Shown: positions 1 through 13,400 of the stretch, piece by piece
How the letters are laid out: the number at the start of each line of letters is the position of its first letter
How positions within the stretch are numbered: the first letter of the stretch is position 1
DNA from: Channa striata
Lineage: Eukaryota; Chordata; Actinopteri; Anabantiformes; Channidae
Direction: 5' to 3'
NCBI GenBank assembly: GCA_033026295.1
Contig: CM065178.1
Span: forward strand, 21,219,781-21,283,780
DNA: 64,000 nt
Position numbers and translations under genes: made by a program
The notes under the pieces: model-generated
What the model saw: the letters and a program-made list of their open reading frames with translations, nothing else
What the model was told of the DNA's origin: nothing
The model's database searches: none

Positions 1-892
1 GCCGGGAAAGCCAGGGAAGCGAGGCCCACGTGTGAGTATCTCCCACTCAGTGGAAAACTTCCCATTGACCTTACGGCAGTTTCTTTTTTCCATTACCAGT
101 TTTTATTTCCCCTTCCTTTAAAGTCTTAATGACGCCTTAATCATGCCTCATACTGTGGTTACATCATTAGCAGTGCACTGATAGGGCAGACCTTTGAACA
201 GTTTGATCAAGCACTCGGTGACATCTTTGGATTGCAGAGAATTATTCATCCAGACGTTAGTTTGCTTTGGCTCAGGGTTCTGTGCTTCTCTGCTGCCAAT
301 GCACATTTGTAAATCTGAAGAGCGCACAAGCATAAGCTACAAATCTGTAGGTTGCCAACTTAAAATTAATTGAGCACATACAGTAGGATTTAGATGGATA
401 GAGGGGAAAAAAGAAAGGTAACTTGTACGAGGGCATGAATTCATTTTGGAAAAAATCACCACAGGCCTGTAAATTAGGCACAAGTCCTGTATTAACATTG
501 GTAAATGCATGTCGCGTATTGGACTGTATTGGTGCCATGTCTCTCATTTTGTGGGCTCTGTGTCAGTGTACAGCTGTGAGCTCCTAATGGAACCAAAGAG
601 AGTGAATGCAGATGTGAAATTTAAGAAGCGAGAAAACACTGACAGATGATATGTCCCAAAGGACAGTTTGTTATTGTGATTTCTTTCTATGACTCGGTGA
701 CTCACGGTTGTGTGTGTAGGTGCTGGCCTTTTCTGCCTTATCATCTTTCTCATGAAATGAATGAAGCACAAGTTGAACTTGGCGTAACAGTGAGTCCTAA
801 GGTGGAATAAATATGAACGAGATACCATTTATGGTTGCTGCTTTGCAGAGGTCCCGCTGAAGTACTCCTGCAGAGCACTTGTGCTACCGAGG

Positions 893-924
<32 letters not shown>

Positions 925-3900
925 CGAGAGCTACCTGCTGCGGCCCATGAGACTGCAGTCTACGGTCGGGCCGCAGAGAGGTGGATTGTGGGAACCCAAT
1001 CTCTTTAAACAAGGAAGAAAGAGGGCTTTGTCCCCATCTTATTAAAGGCATTTAAGACCCCGTCTGGGGCTCAGCAGCTCTGTCCAGGAGTGCACAACCT
1101 CTATGGAGTTCATTCATCATCAAGCTCTTGAGACCCAAGTACAGGTCGTGCCGACTCATGGGGAGGAAAAAAAAACTGAGGGTTCAGCTCAGGCTTTTAC
1201 TGATTGTTTTCTTGAATCATCAGAGTTTTTCTGGATAGTTTATGTGATTAGAAATAAATGCCTTACAGCAACACACATGATCTACACAAAGCTCCAAAGC
1301 CTGTACAAACATTTGGAATTAAAGTCCTATTCACAGTAGAAAACAATTTTGAATCTAAAACAAAGTCCACTGCTTAGTACATTCATGAACAGTAGATCCC
1401 CTATCTATGCTCCTTAAGCAGTCATGACATGATTTTACACATAAAAAAATAGATTTACTGAAAAACCCTAAACATGAGAACGGCAGTTCCTTGATTCTGC
1501 TGATGGGTTATGGCTGTGCACATGTGAGTGTATCAGGATTTGACTCCAGCCACCTTGGGAAGTTAAAAGTCCTTCAGAAATTGAGGGTTTGTGAGGAGTT
1601 ATTGCTCCCCAGCTTTGGCTGCGTTGTGAGCAACTATAATCTTCGGAAGACAAGTGGTGCTCGAGAACATGTGTTAGGATTGTGACTCTGTCTGGGCAAA
1701 GTGGAGGTATTCTTACTCATCACAACATCTTTGCAGCAGTTGGAATGATACGGTATCATTAGGGCTTTACCTCTCTGACAGCGAGGTGCCATGTCTGACT
1801 GAGCAGACAGTCCCGCCGCCGGTAGCTCTGAGAGAGCGTCCACGTTCCTCGACACGGCCATAAGCCCGGCAACGCGCCGTGTTCGCTCAGCCCTGAAGGG
1901 AAAGGCTTGAGAGCGGATCAAAGGGGGCTTTGTGGAGAGAAACTGACCTGCCAGTGTGCAGGCAGCGTATGACGCCGGGCTTCCGTGGAACCCAAAACAT
2001 TTGCATAATTGTTAAAGGAATGGATGCTAAATGAGCTCACGTTAGGAGTCTCTGCAGACTCAAACAGGGCGAGACCTTTTGTTACCACTGCTTGATTGGT
2101 GCATAAGACAAATAGTTTTATGGACGTTGTAAAGTTTTGGTCGGTCTGCAGTGAATTAAATGTGCATGAATGGTCAATCTCTTTCTAAGACTTGATGAGT
2201 TTTTTTTCTATCATTACTGCTTATGTATTTTCCACTACTGCTTGTGCTTAATAAGGAGCACATTTGGAAAGTTGAAGTGGCAGGGGGTTCATAAAACATA
2301 CCAGCAACAGTCAGTGTGTTCATCCACACTCAATTGTTTCTGAGCACAGACAGTAAAACTGTGAGCATGTGTAAACCTTTAATCTGCTCAATGTTCCATG
2401 AATCACTAGAGTATTAATTTTTATATACTGTAGCATACTTTTTAATTTAACCAGTTCCCTGTGGATCAAAATATTTACATTTGCTGCTCTCGGTATGTGG
2501 TACGTCTGCTGTACCTACCACACAGTGAGAGCAGCAAATGAGCTGCATTTTATTCCCGGCTGAAACAGTGTGTTTAACACAAATTAATAGATAAGGTAAG
2601 CAGACAAACATTTAGGTAATTTATTAAAGAAAAATGCAAAAGCCTATGCTGTTTGATGCTTTACTTATGAGCATTTCTATCATTTAAAAACTTTTGTGGG
2701 TTGCTTAATTTTTCTAACTAATTCTGCAGTTGCAGACACCGGATACTGAAATGATTAATACAGAAAATATTGAGCAGCAGATTAATAGTAAAAAAAACCG
2801 TAGCTAGTCAAACCCCAATGGTATCCTGTTTCTCAGCAGGAAAGTTTTCTGCTATTTTCCACAAAAATTCTCAAGTAAATCTTTTCAAGTGACCCTGCGA
2901 TGCTGCACTGGAAAAAGTTGCTTGTAATAACAATTATTCCCTTTATTAATTTCTTTCCCTTTATAAATAACAGTATTCAGTTTTGTAAATCGACCTATTG
3001 CTTAGAAATATTGCCAACCATTGCTATGCTGACAGTATTCAATTTTATGCGTAAAAAACATCACACAAGTCTCAAAATGCCTGTTCTACTTTCTTAAAAA
3101 TGTAAAAGGTTTGACGACACATAGGTGTATTTCTGCCCTAGACGGCCTTGTCACAAATGTGAGATGCTTGGTTCTCTTTCCTTTCATGCGCCTCCTTTAG
3201 CAAATGTTTGGTCCATTCCTTATTTCTATCAGCAAACAGAAAATCTAGATCTCTGGCTGAAATGAAGATTTCACTCCTGTGTTCATTTCATTTCATCCTG
3301 CCTGTCGTTGTAGAGATAAACTTTTTCACAGTCTTCCAACAAGAACCCTGCATCACCAGTAGGAATTTCAGGTCACGTGATTGTAGCTGGTGGGTTGTTG
3401 TTTGCTCGAGGATCCAACTAAAAAGTGTGCTTTTTATATTGTGGGTTTTAAAACTTCATAACTCTCCCATTAGGTGTAAGATCTGTGGATATCTTTCAAA
3501 GGCAACTCGAAGACTTGCTTTTTTAGATTGAATTATATTGTATTTTTGGTATATGCAGTTCTTCTGTCTGCATTTCAAACCTGTTGTTCGCTTCTTGTCT
3601 ATATTGTTAACAGTAATGTGGCACCTGTTTTAATATGGTGCTATATGAATACATTCACTCCATACGGACTACACTGTGCCTGCCAGATTGACAATCGTAG
3701 GGAAGCAATTAGCACTCAGTCAGCACTAAAGCTCTTGCCAGAGTAGAATGAATAGGGCCTCTGATCATTTTTCGTTTGCATGATCTTGAATAATGGTCCG
3801 ACTAATCACGGTTTCCAGCCGAGCAGTCCAGAGAAGGTGTTAGCAGGTCTGCTCTGGGTTAACGGCCAGTAAAAACAGTAACACTCCATGTGTCACTCCT

Positions 3901-3979
3901 GTAAAAGTCCACATTGAAAGCTGGTCACCGCTCACACATACTGTACAAGTGTCCTCCATCTGCTGGCTGCAGGTGTGAG

Positions 3980-4018
<39 letters not shown>

Positions 4019-7000
4019 CTGACCTGGGTTTACGTTAGCACTTTTGCATGTGTTTGTGTGTGTTTGCTGGATTTCTCTAAATGGTTTTACTCAGGATCTT
4101 CATTCCTCTTCTCACCCACGCAAAGAAAGATGGACATAGTGACTCATTCTCCTCATTATTCTCGTCCCTAATGGGATAACACCCTCCCACCTTGTCATCC
4201 GCACTGTGCCTCCTCACCTTATGTGCTGCAAGAATGCAATTTGTAATATTCTTTCCCGACCTTCCTGTTTCTCTACATTTCTTCCTGTGTTTGCTATCTA
4301 TCTGGATATAATGAGTTCCATATGTTTTTATATAGAGTGAGAGGAGTGGGGGAACGCTCTGCATAGATGAGGAGAGGGAAATCTGTAGGTGAGCTTCTGT
4401 TAAGTGTCTCCATATGTCCAGCATCAAGTGTTTGTGAGGGGAGAGGTCTGTCCAGTTTGATAGGAGGGGAGCTGCCCAGGCTGTTTGACTCCTCTTCATG
4501 GTCTCTTAAAAGAGTGCACATAAAAATATAATATAATAAATATATATTATAGATATAGCATAGACTGATTGGATCACCCAACTGTACCTTTGCAACGCTT
4601 GGCCTCCTGTGTCTCTTTGACTCAGAGAAATCCAATCCCTCACTTTCACCTCCAGCTCAGGCGAACTGTTTTTCTCTTCACATGGAAAGTCTAAACGATT
4701 CAAAGAACAGGGTAAAGACACAGTAGCTTCCTGTTCGGGCCATCTGAACATGTTGCCGTGCTTTCAATTTCCTGGGGATGATTTTCCATGCCCAGCGTTT
4801 CAAGTGTGCAGTGCACTCGGATGCCTCGGAAAGTTTTTCCCAAACAATTCCTCTTTACAACACGCTTGAATTTACAGCTCCTTCAAGCAGAAAAAATAGA
4901 TCCTGTCTTCTCAGTTTCTGCTCCTGTAAGTCTCCCTGCCTGGGTTGATTTCCAGGAGATAGTCCCTTTCAATAAAACATTTGGCACAGAGCGCTCAAGG
5001 AATTACATCTAAGCATACTATATATCACTGACACCTACAGTTCGTTGCATAAAGTTACTGGGGAATTGAGTCCGATGGCCTTCATGTGGTGGGACCCCAG
5101 AAACCAGTGGAAAGGTGTAGTGACAAGTAAATCACATCCATATGCCATAACTTCGACAGACAGGAAGACCAGCAAGGCAGGCAAGACACGGACTTTGTCT
5201 CACAGAGCTTTTATAGACAAGCACAGAAGTAGAACTCGGGGCAGTGCTGACCTGTACCGTGGCACAAACAGTGGAAAGCAAGCGATATGTTCATGCATCT
5301 GACTCATGGAGCAGTAAATCTCATTTTTGCTGATTGGTGACCCAGTGAGCTTTGTTGTCCTCATTAGTGTGTGGTTCTGTTTACAGGGACCCCCTGGCCC
5401 ATATGGAAACCCAGGTCTTCCTGGACCACCTGGAGTCAAGGTATGTTAATACCTGAGGTTTTCTTGTAAAATGCACCACGTTGAGATGATCCAGACCCTA
5501 TCCTTCGTTAATTTTCTTTGCATTACATTAGATTGTACAGTTGTACCTAATAAAGTGGCCAGTGGGTGTAGATATCACACTCACATATGCCCCATATCTG
5601 TGGCATGCAAAAGGACATTTAAACAATAATGTACTTTTGAAAACTCAGGATATCGTGTGGTTTTCTGTGTCATCTAACAATTCTTTGTGATTTGCAGTGG
5701 TTTGCATTCTTGAGGTCAGATCATCGTTGCTTCAAAGTACACTTCTACTCTGTTAAAATGTGTTTTCCTTCATGAGAGAGCAGTTTTAGGTCTTTCTGAC
5801 TCACTCATTTGCAAGTTTGCGACATCAGTCTGTGTTCCAGCTGATTTGAATTGTCAACAGAAAGGCTTAACTCCGTACTGTGTCATCCTGATATCACAGA
5901 GGAGTCTGCATGTTAGACTTAGCTAGAATAAAATGGAAAATGGCTCTTATTTCAAGATAATCCATTAGAATTCATTGAATTTCAGCATTTTCCACTCTCT
6001 CTTCAAACATTGGGGAAAAAAATATAATTGATACCATGCTTTGGCCTGCTTAAACCAGGGAAAAACCGTAACTCATATGTGTGTTTGCTGGAGTCTAACC
6101 AAACCTGTCCCGGCTCAGTTTGACCCATTTGCACACAAACCTCAAACAGCAGACTGTCTGGTCTGGCACAGCTCTCAGCATTAAGAAACCAAGAAATGGG
6201 ATAAAAAACACACTGTGTATTAGCTGAATTTTGTTTGGAATATGTCACTTTATCTTGACGTAGTGAGAATAAACTGAGACAAGTTGATGTTCACTTACAT
6301 ACTACTATAAAAAGCCTAAAATTAGTCTCAGAAATGAGTGACAGAAGACATTGAATACACATAATCAGTGCAAGGTACAAGTGCTTATTAATTTCTCAAG
6401 CTTCCACAAAAAAAATCCTTTAATTTTGCTGCACATTAAATTTAAACTCTTCAGAATATTAACTTGAGCTGAAAACCTTTAAGACACTAATAGGACCCGG
6501 CGTTCGTGTGTGTAATATTACGCTTAAAGTAGTAAATATAAAATCCTGCAAAGACACGCAGGACATTTCACTTTGATAAATCAAATAAAACTTTTTCACC
6601 TTTTGCAACGATGCTCATCTTTCCACCGCCTAATGTGATGTTGCTACTATCAAGAAGGGGCAAACATCTGTATCTGAAAAGAGGAGTGAGATCCAGCAAA
6701 AAAAGCCAGATATATTTCTAAACTGAAGCTTCAAATTAAGAGTGTCAAAATATTTGCATATCAGCTGATAACAGTTGTTGAGTTATCGCAGTCCAACCAG
6801 CACATTGGTGCAAATATTTTCTGCATATATTTGTTTATTTTATCCATGTCTCCATGGATGGTGTACGATGTAACTGAACAGATTTCACCGGTGACCCGGA
6901 ATACACTGATAGAATTCTCGCTGCCCGAAAAGGGAGAAGAATGTGCACGGTCACTTCACATGACTTCCTGCGGGCTCAGTGTAAACGGAGTCGCCAGAGG

Positions 7001-7454
7001 GCATAAATGGATTGCACGTTTGTGTAAATACAGCAGCCAGACTCATCAATACTTGGGATGAACTCATTCTCTTTTAATAGTGTACATGCAAATTGCAAGC
7101 TCCTCTGCGCCCTGTAAGCTGGACTGCTGTGCCACAGTAGAAAATGTGCAGGGAACTCAAGTACAGACGGCGATATACAATGTATGGCAAAAGAAAATGT
7201 GTTTTTTGTTTCATTTTTTAAGGGACACAAAGGAGATCCTGGACTGTCCCCTGGTCAAGCACCCAAAGGACAAAAAGTATACATATTACATTTTTATTAT
7301 TCAGTGATACTGTAATTATTAGCAGACACAGTCAGTTATTGGCAGACACAGCCTTGAAAATATGCCAATATATTGAATGTGACCTAATTTGTCCTTGTAG
7401 GGAGAGTCTGGTATCGTGGGCCCTCCTGGAATGCCTGGTCAAGCTGGACGAAAG
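1..7454 (+). CDS. col27a1: col27a1 helix exons 1-4 (window numbering)
   Basis: Exons at 1-31 (partial, entering mid-exon; reads GKPGKRGPR before a gtgagt donor), 5387-5440, 7223-7276 and 7401-7454; the last three are 54 nt. Each starts after an AG with a Gly codon and ends on a complete codon. Exon 3 breaks the repeat: after GHKGDPGLS comes PGQAPKG, so Gly spacing is 4 then 5 residues before GQK resumes. This is one of the two imperfections known for the type XXVII helix, near its N-terminal end. Introns are long (5.4 kb, 1.8 kb, 6.1 kb), unlike the compact 3' half. Confidence 0.93.
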
Positions 7455-10400
7455 GTAAAAAATCAGTTTGGTCTCATAAACTCCCGCCGTGTGTTTGTAA
7501 ATCCAATGTACTCTCTGCACCGTAGCACCGTATAAACTGCCTGTGAGGGGGGAATCTGTGCAGTTGCAGCGTCTGGCGGCTCCAGCCAAACATGGATGTT
7601 TCAGCTCTTGTTTGGAAGGCTGCCTAACATAACGCAGGCATCAAGGAGCACACCTGGGTCCTGGCTTTAATGTCTGTATATCTAGGCTGTTACATCATCG
7701 GCCTCCGAAATTACGAGGAACGCAGAGGTTTACTGGGTCAAGCGTATGTGTTAAACGCTTCCATCTAATGCATGTTATGTCAGTCACCCTCTGGAGAGCG
7801 GCTCTCCTGAAAAGTAGGGCAAGTTTCTAATGTGGGCTAGTTCTGTGATCTGGTTCTGCTCAGGATTGTTTGTACATTATTTGACTTCTCACATTCTGCA
7901 GTGCTGGGCTGAGCAAAGCATTTTCTCCGTGGCCTTGTGCTTTTTTCCCTTGGCCTTTTCCCAAATCTGTTATCCTGCTCACACACAGCATTCTTCATGG
8001 GTCCAACTTTGCAAATTCTCAAAACTTGGTAAACAAACCGGCATGTTCCTCTTATTTCTCTTAACATTATTCAATCACAAAAGAATTGTAAAACTAATAT
8101 TACTAGTAATTACACTAATTAGTCAGTGTTTCTAGACTGTTTGACTTGCTGATGCTGTCTTTGGCCTTTAGCCAAGTCAAGTCGATCGGGACTTACAGAC
8201 AGTGGTTGATAGTGCAAAAAAAAATGGTTTATTTATTTGGGAGTGGGAGGGTGTTTTAGATGGCAAACCAACTAAAACAATACTGCTTCACTTGTCAAAA
8301 ATGTAGAATTAAGCACTGTTAAAGCAATAGGTTACTAAAAATCAGGGAATCCGTTAGGACAAGACTCATCAGGCCATCTGCGTCTGAAAGACAAAGGTCA
8401 CTCTTTTGAAGACAGCAATGTCCACACAGAGACGACCATTAGTTTGAGGTGTTCAGGAATCAGTTTGGGCTTAAACGCCCCGCTCTCATCAGAGGAGGTG
8501 AACTGAGACGGCACTTACCAAATGCTGCCGGTTTCACAGTGGTTTACAACAACACATGAGACTCCAACCACACACGAAAGAAAGTCAGGACAACAACCCC
8601 CGGATGACCAAGTGTCAACGACCTGACAACTCGAGTTTATAGACCTGCCCCAGTTTTTAGGATCTAGTAAAAACAAACACTTGGGGACTTCTGAAGGCAG
8701 CTGCCCACCACTGTGTACTTGTTGGAGTAAATGGTGCATTTGTTGGGGCCTGTTTTCAACTGTGGAGTAATACACCTCTCATATTCTAATATTTGCATCT
8801 GGGGGATGCTGGTGTTGACTCAGAATGAACCACAGCGCTCATGTTCGCTGCATTGAAAATGCATGTGTCATCAGTGTTTTTCACATTCGTGTGAAATAAC
8901 TATAAGCTGCACCATAATTTCTGCAGAGAGCGAGAGAGGTAGATGGATATGTCTTCATTTTCGTTGCACACGATAAACAATGAAGTTGAACTCTCCTTTC
9001 GACGTTAAAAAAACAAAGAAAACACACAGTGGCACTAGTGCGCTTTAGATTAGCAGCAGTCGGCAGAGCAGTTGTTGCTCTGGGATAAAAACTGAGGAGG
9101 AATAATGTCGATAAATTAGAGGAATGGAGCTGTTCTACTCGGAGGAATAAGCTGCATCAGGCAATAATTGTTGGTTTCATGTTAGTTTTGGTCTGAGAAT
9201 TAGTTGACTGTAGGAAAAAGGTGACTTTTACCATTATTGGAGGATTTACGCTGCAACTGAAAAATGTTGATTAATGTGTCAGGTTGAGTTAGAACCGCAA
9301 TAAATTCTGCTCAAAACAGAACAAGTGGACTGGAAGAGGGAGGTTTCACTACACCGTTGAAGTTTCACTGCTAAAATCAACAGCACAAGTTTGGTAGAAT
9401 TTTTGCTAGTTTTTTCTGTAAACGGTGCTGCTTCCAATCCACAGCAGGCCGTACAACATACTCCAAAACAGCACAACGCAGGAACTCTGCTGTCAGTTAC
9501 CTCCCAGAACTGGAGAGGGCGACCACGTGCAGTTAAGTCCTTTGCCAAAAAAGTGACAAATGCAGCATTTCCCTCCGATTTAACTTGGAAATAACACAAA
9601 CCCCTGTGGGACATATCGAAACCCAAATGCATGAAATTCATTAAGGTTTATCAACTTCTCGAGCAGGGGCCCCACCCTAGTTATTGAGTAGCAGGATACC
9701 TCCAGGATTCTGATGAGGAAGTGGATTAATGTGGTTCAGTAGATTTGTGGGGTTCAAAAGATTTGAATTTTTCTTCTTGGATAAAATGGGAAAAACTTGC
9801 AGCGAGAGTCACTCAGGTACCTGCCAGTCTGTTGCATGTATTCAGAAAAACAAAGTCATAAAAGCGTGTGGAGGAAAAAAAAACAGACAGGCCTTCTTCT
9901 AAATGACACTCGACAGTTTATCATCACACTGCTACTTTTGTGGTTTGCTGTCAGAATTCCACTCTCGGATATATAGAAAGAAATGCAAACTGTGCATCAG
10001 TACAGTAAAGGTCATAGTAAGGTTGGATTTGGACGCCAGAAGAATTCTAATTAAAGACTCGGCCACAATATGAGAAAATCTCTGTAAGCAGCGCGCGCAC
10101 ACACACACACACACACCCAAACACCCCTGCCCTCTTTTGGGACACAATAGTACAAGTGCAGTAAAGCCTTGGCGGGAGCTTCAACAATGTATTATGCAAT
10201 CTGACAGCGCTGACTGTGAAAAACCATCTGGTGTGCTCAGGCTCCCTTCATTCACTGCAGTGGTGGGGAGGACTCCCACTTAAAGAAAGAAAGAGCCTCC
10301 TCTCACCTTGTGACTCATGGAAAATGGAGTCATGGGAAGAGGCTCATATCTTCCCGCTGATTTATGGTGATTGTGGATGTTTGCTGGGTGTGGACCAACG

Positions 10401-13400
10401 TTATAGCTGAGCGTGAGCAGTCGTAGCAGATTCTGCTTTTCCTGTTCTGACGAGGAGTTCAGGTGGGATTCCGGTCCCTCCGGTGAACTTTGTGTTAACG
10501 CTAAAGACACTTTTGCACAAGTAACTGCTGACAGCCATACAGCGTATTAAAATGCAGTTGGTATCCAGCTTGTAAAAGCAAGGCAATCAGCTTGGCTCTG
10601 CTGAAAGCCACCAGACACCTCATTGCTTGCAGCTGTTCTTAATTCTTTGATCAAAAAAAAAAAAAAATCTTACTCTGGGACAGGAAGCCAAAACCCCTTA
10701 CAGTGCACTTTTGTATTTAAATTACACAGAAATTCCATCATCTGCCACAGTTGAAGCTCGAGGTTTGTTCTTTTTGTCTGCTCTTATCCAACCCGCCTCA
10801 CTTTTATAGACCCTTTTCACTGAGTTTTCTGCTCGGTCCCTGGCCCGCTGCCAGACAAAACCTTTCTCGCTGTGGGAAACGTGTAAAGATGTAATGGGAC
10901 GGTTGCCTGGGAGTCGGTCAGCGGTCTGCACTGTAAAGTAAGCAGGGGCTCATGGACGTGAGTGTCTGGTTGAAACGCTGTGGAGAGTATTACCAGCCTT
11001 GGACCAGTGTGCCTGCTACGCAGCCATGTGTGATCATGGCACACTGAAATAATGCTCAGCGTTTTATTAGCTGTGCAGCCCTGAAAAATCTTTCCTTCCT
11101 GTTTCTCAGCTGTGTCCAATAACATTCGCGTACCTTTATGTGCCGAGGGTGATTTGTCCAAGAAAGAAATCCGAGGCTTGCCAGGTGGGAAAAAGTTATG
11201 TTATAATAAAAATAAAAATCTATGGAAAGAACATTTAGCAGGGGAGACACGGCTGCTGCTGCCGCTGCCGCCTGTTAGCTGCAGGGTTGATTTGTCGTGA
11301 GTTACACTAATTAAACTGTTTGCTCCTTACAGGCAGCGAGAACTCGGAGAGAATGAGATTCGCTGCCATCTTTGTGTCACACTGTTGATTTATAGAACTG
11401 TGAAAGCTGTCCATTTTTTTAAAACCTATATGACACACATGCACACACTCACCTCAGGGACAGACTTATTTCCCCTGTTGTCACCGAACTCTGCTGAATT
11501 GGCCTTTACTCGAAGGCCGAGACACATTCTTCTGTCTTTTTATGGCTGCAGTGCAGGAGACTTATTTAATCCCAAAAATCCTCTCCGAGATTTCCAACTC
11601 CAAGCACATGCTGCAGATAAATAGTTTAATAAAGGAGTTGACAGAACTAGAGTAAAACAGCATCTGATAGAATTATTGTAGACAACAGTCCGGCATCTGG
11701 CTTTGTTCTGCATCTAAAAGCTGCAGATGTTGGGGAAAGCGTTTAAAAATAGTCGCCTTTGAGAGGTTTGTGCTCACCAAGGTGAGATCATTTTTTTAAA
11801 AGCTCGTGTTTTTTATTTTTATTTTTAAAATCTGTTATGGTCATTTGCGAACGTACCTTTGGCTTCCTGCGGATGGTCTTGGGGTCACTCCACACCTCAT
11901 GATGGCGTCCTCGGCCTCGTGTATTGGTTTGTACCTGTGGCTTTAAGACGATACTGTGGGACAACACCTGCATTTTGATCATCAGGAGACGTCAGCCTTC
12001 CAGCATGATTTAACTAACTGCCTACGGCATGTCGCTCTCCCTCTGCTTCAGCCCTTCAGCTCTGTCTGAACCACCAGGGGGTCCAGCAGTGGCAACTCGA
12101 GTTTGCAACAGAACAGGTTTTATTGTAAAGTACAGACCCAGTTTCCAGAAAAGCTTGGACACAGTGTCTTAATCTTGGCTGGCTAAAGATGGCATAAAGA
12201 CTCAGGGAAAAGGGTGACTGACCGATCTCTATTAAAACCGCAAATTATTTGTACACTAGTACTAGTAACATTTTGATTGCTAGACTATTTTTATTTAAAA
12301 TTTGCTGATTGCGTTCCTCATTTCCAGTGTTACAGATAGACAAGTGAATAAACATATTTCTAAAAGGCCAAACTGTTTAAAGCTAAAAATCTCAGTTTAA
12401 ATAGACGAGTTTTTATTAGGCTGTGGTGGAATTACACTGCGGTCTGTATAATCTTTCACATACTTTGGCATCTCGAGAGAAAACACAATGTGCCAAATCA
12501 TTTTCACACATGAAAATAATCTGAGCCCGGTGCTGTTAAAAATTATTTAATCTTCTTGCATTCACTTCCCTTGTTTTCATCTCTGCGGCCTGCATAATCT
12601 CAGCGAAGTTTGAACCCTGCTTCGTGTCGAGACTCCAAAACGTCCCGCGGGACGTTTGCAGGAGGACATGCTAATCCTAACGTGTACACTACGGTGGCAG
12701 CCTTGAGTGCTTTGCGTGGCTCTCTCGTTGGTGCCTAGTTTGTTTACGCTGACACTCATTTTTTTGCATCGGTCTCACGCTGCCTGTGGATTACTCGTTC
12801 TGCTGCCGACAGGCCAACACAGCTGGTGGCTAATGACTTCACACTTGAGGGGATAGACATATTCCCTCAGAGGTGACTACGTATGACTCTATCTATGCCG
12901 CTGTAGGCCTCGATTGTGAAAAGATTAATACATTTTGCAACCAGCTGGCATGCTCATCTGAGATCACAGGGTGACCGCTAATTACCCTTGTGGGTATCGC
13001 TGATTGCAAATGGTTCGCTGGTTTAATGAATTAATTGTGATGGTAGTGAGGAGAGCGACTCAAAGCCAAGCAGCTGTACTGCAACACTAAATAAAAACTG
13101 TATAGAAATTGTAAAGAAGCGTTTAATTCAGGGTTTACCAGCCACGTCTGCAGTCAAGTGCTGTGCTATTTTCACAGCTATTAAGTTTATCTTTGCTGTG
13201 AATCATTTTAAACTAAACCTTCTGGGTCTTTATTAAATTATTTTATGGAACATTTTATAAGGAAACAAGGTAAAATCTTCTCTAAGGCAACTGGAAAGTG
13301 TTTCAACATCGTTTCAGCCCTGGCTGCAGTCATTTAAAAGCTTTGAACAACCCATGACTGACTTAATCGCTGTCTCCAGAGCACATCATTTACCTTTGTA

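Larger units (their letters stand above)
32..5386 (+). other. Large col27a1 intron (about 5.4 kb)
   Basis: No collagen-type exon (AG-GGN...GT with Gly-X-Y) or other coding exon was found. It contains two GT microsatellites (896-920, 3983-4015), a 63-nt hairpin (2478-2540) and a CpG-richer segment at about 1790-1980. The rest is AT-rich, apparently unique sequence. Confidence 0.7.

Noticed and set aside
4077..4635. Overlapping - strand open frames of 113-140 codons
   Set aside because: No codon bias, splice context or recognisable motif; they sit within a col27a1 intron and overlap each other in different frames.
11160..11200. Gly-rich stretch resembling a collagen triplet (GLPGGKK)
   Set aside because: No AG-Gly acceptor, no GT donor at the end and the repeat does not continue; not an exon.
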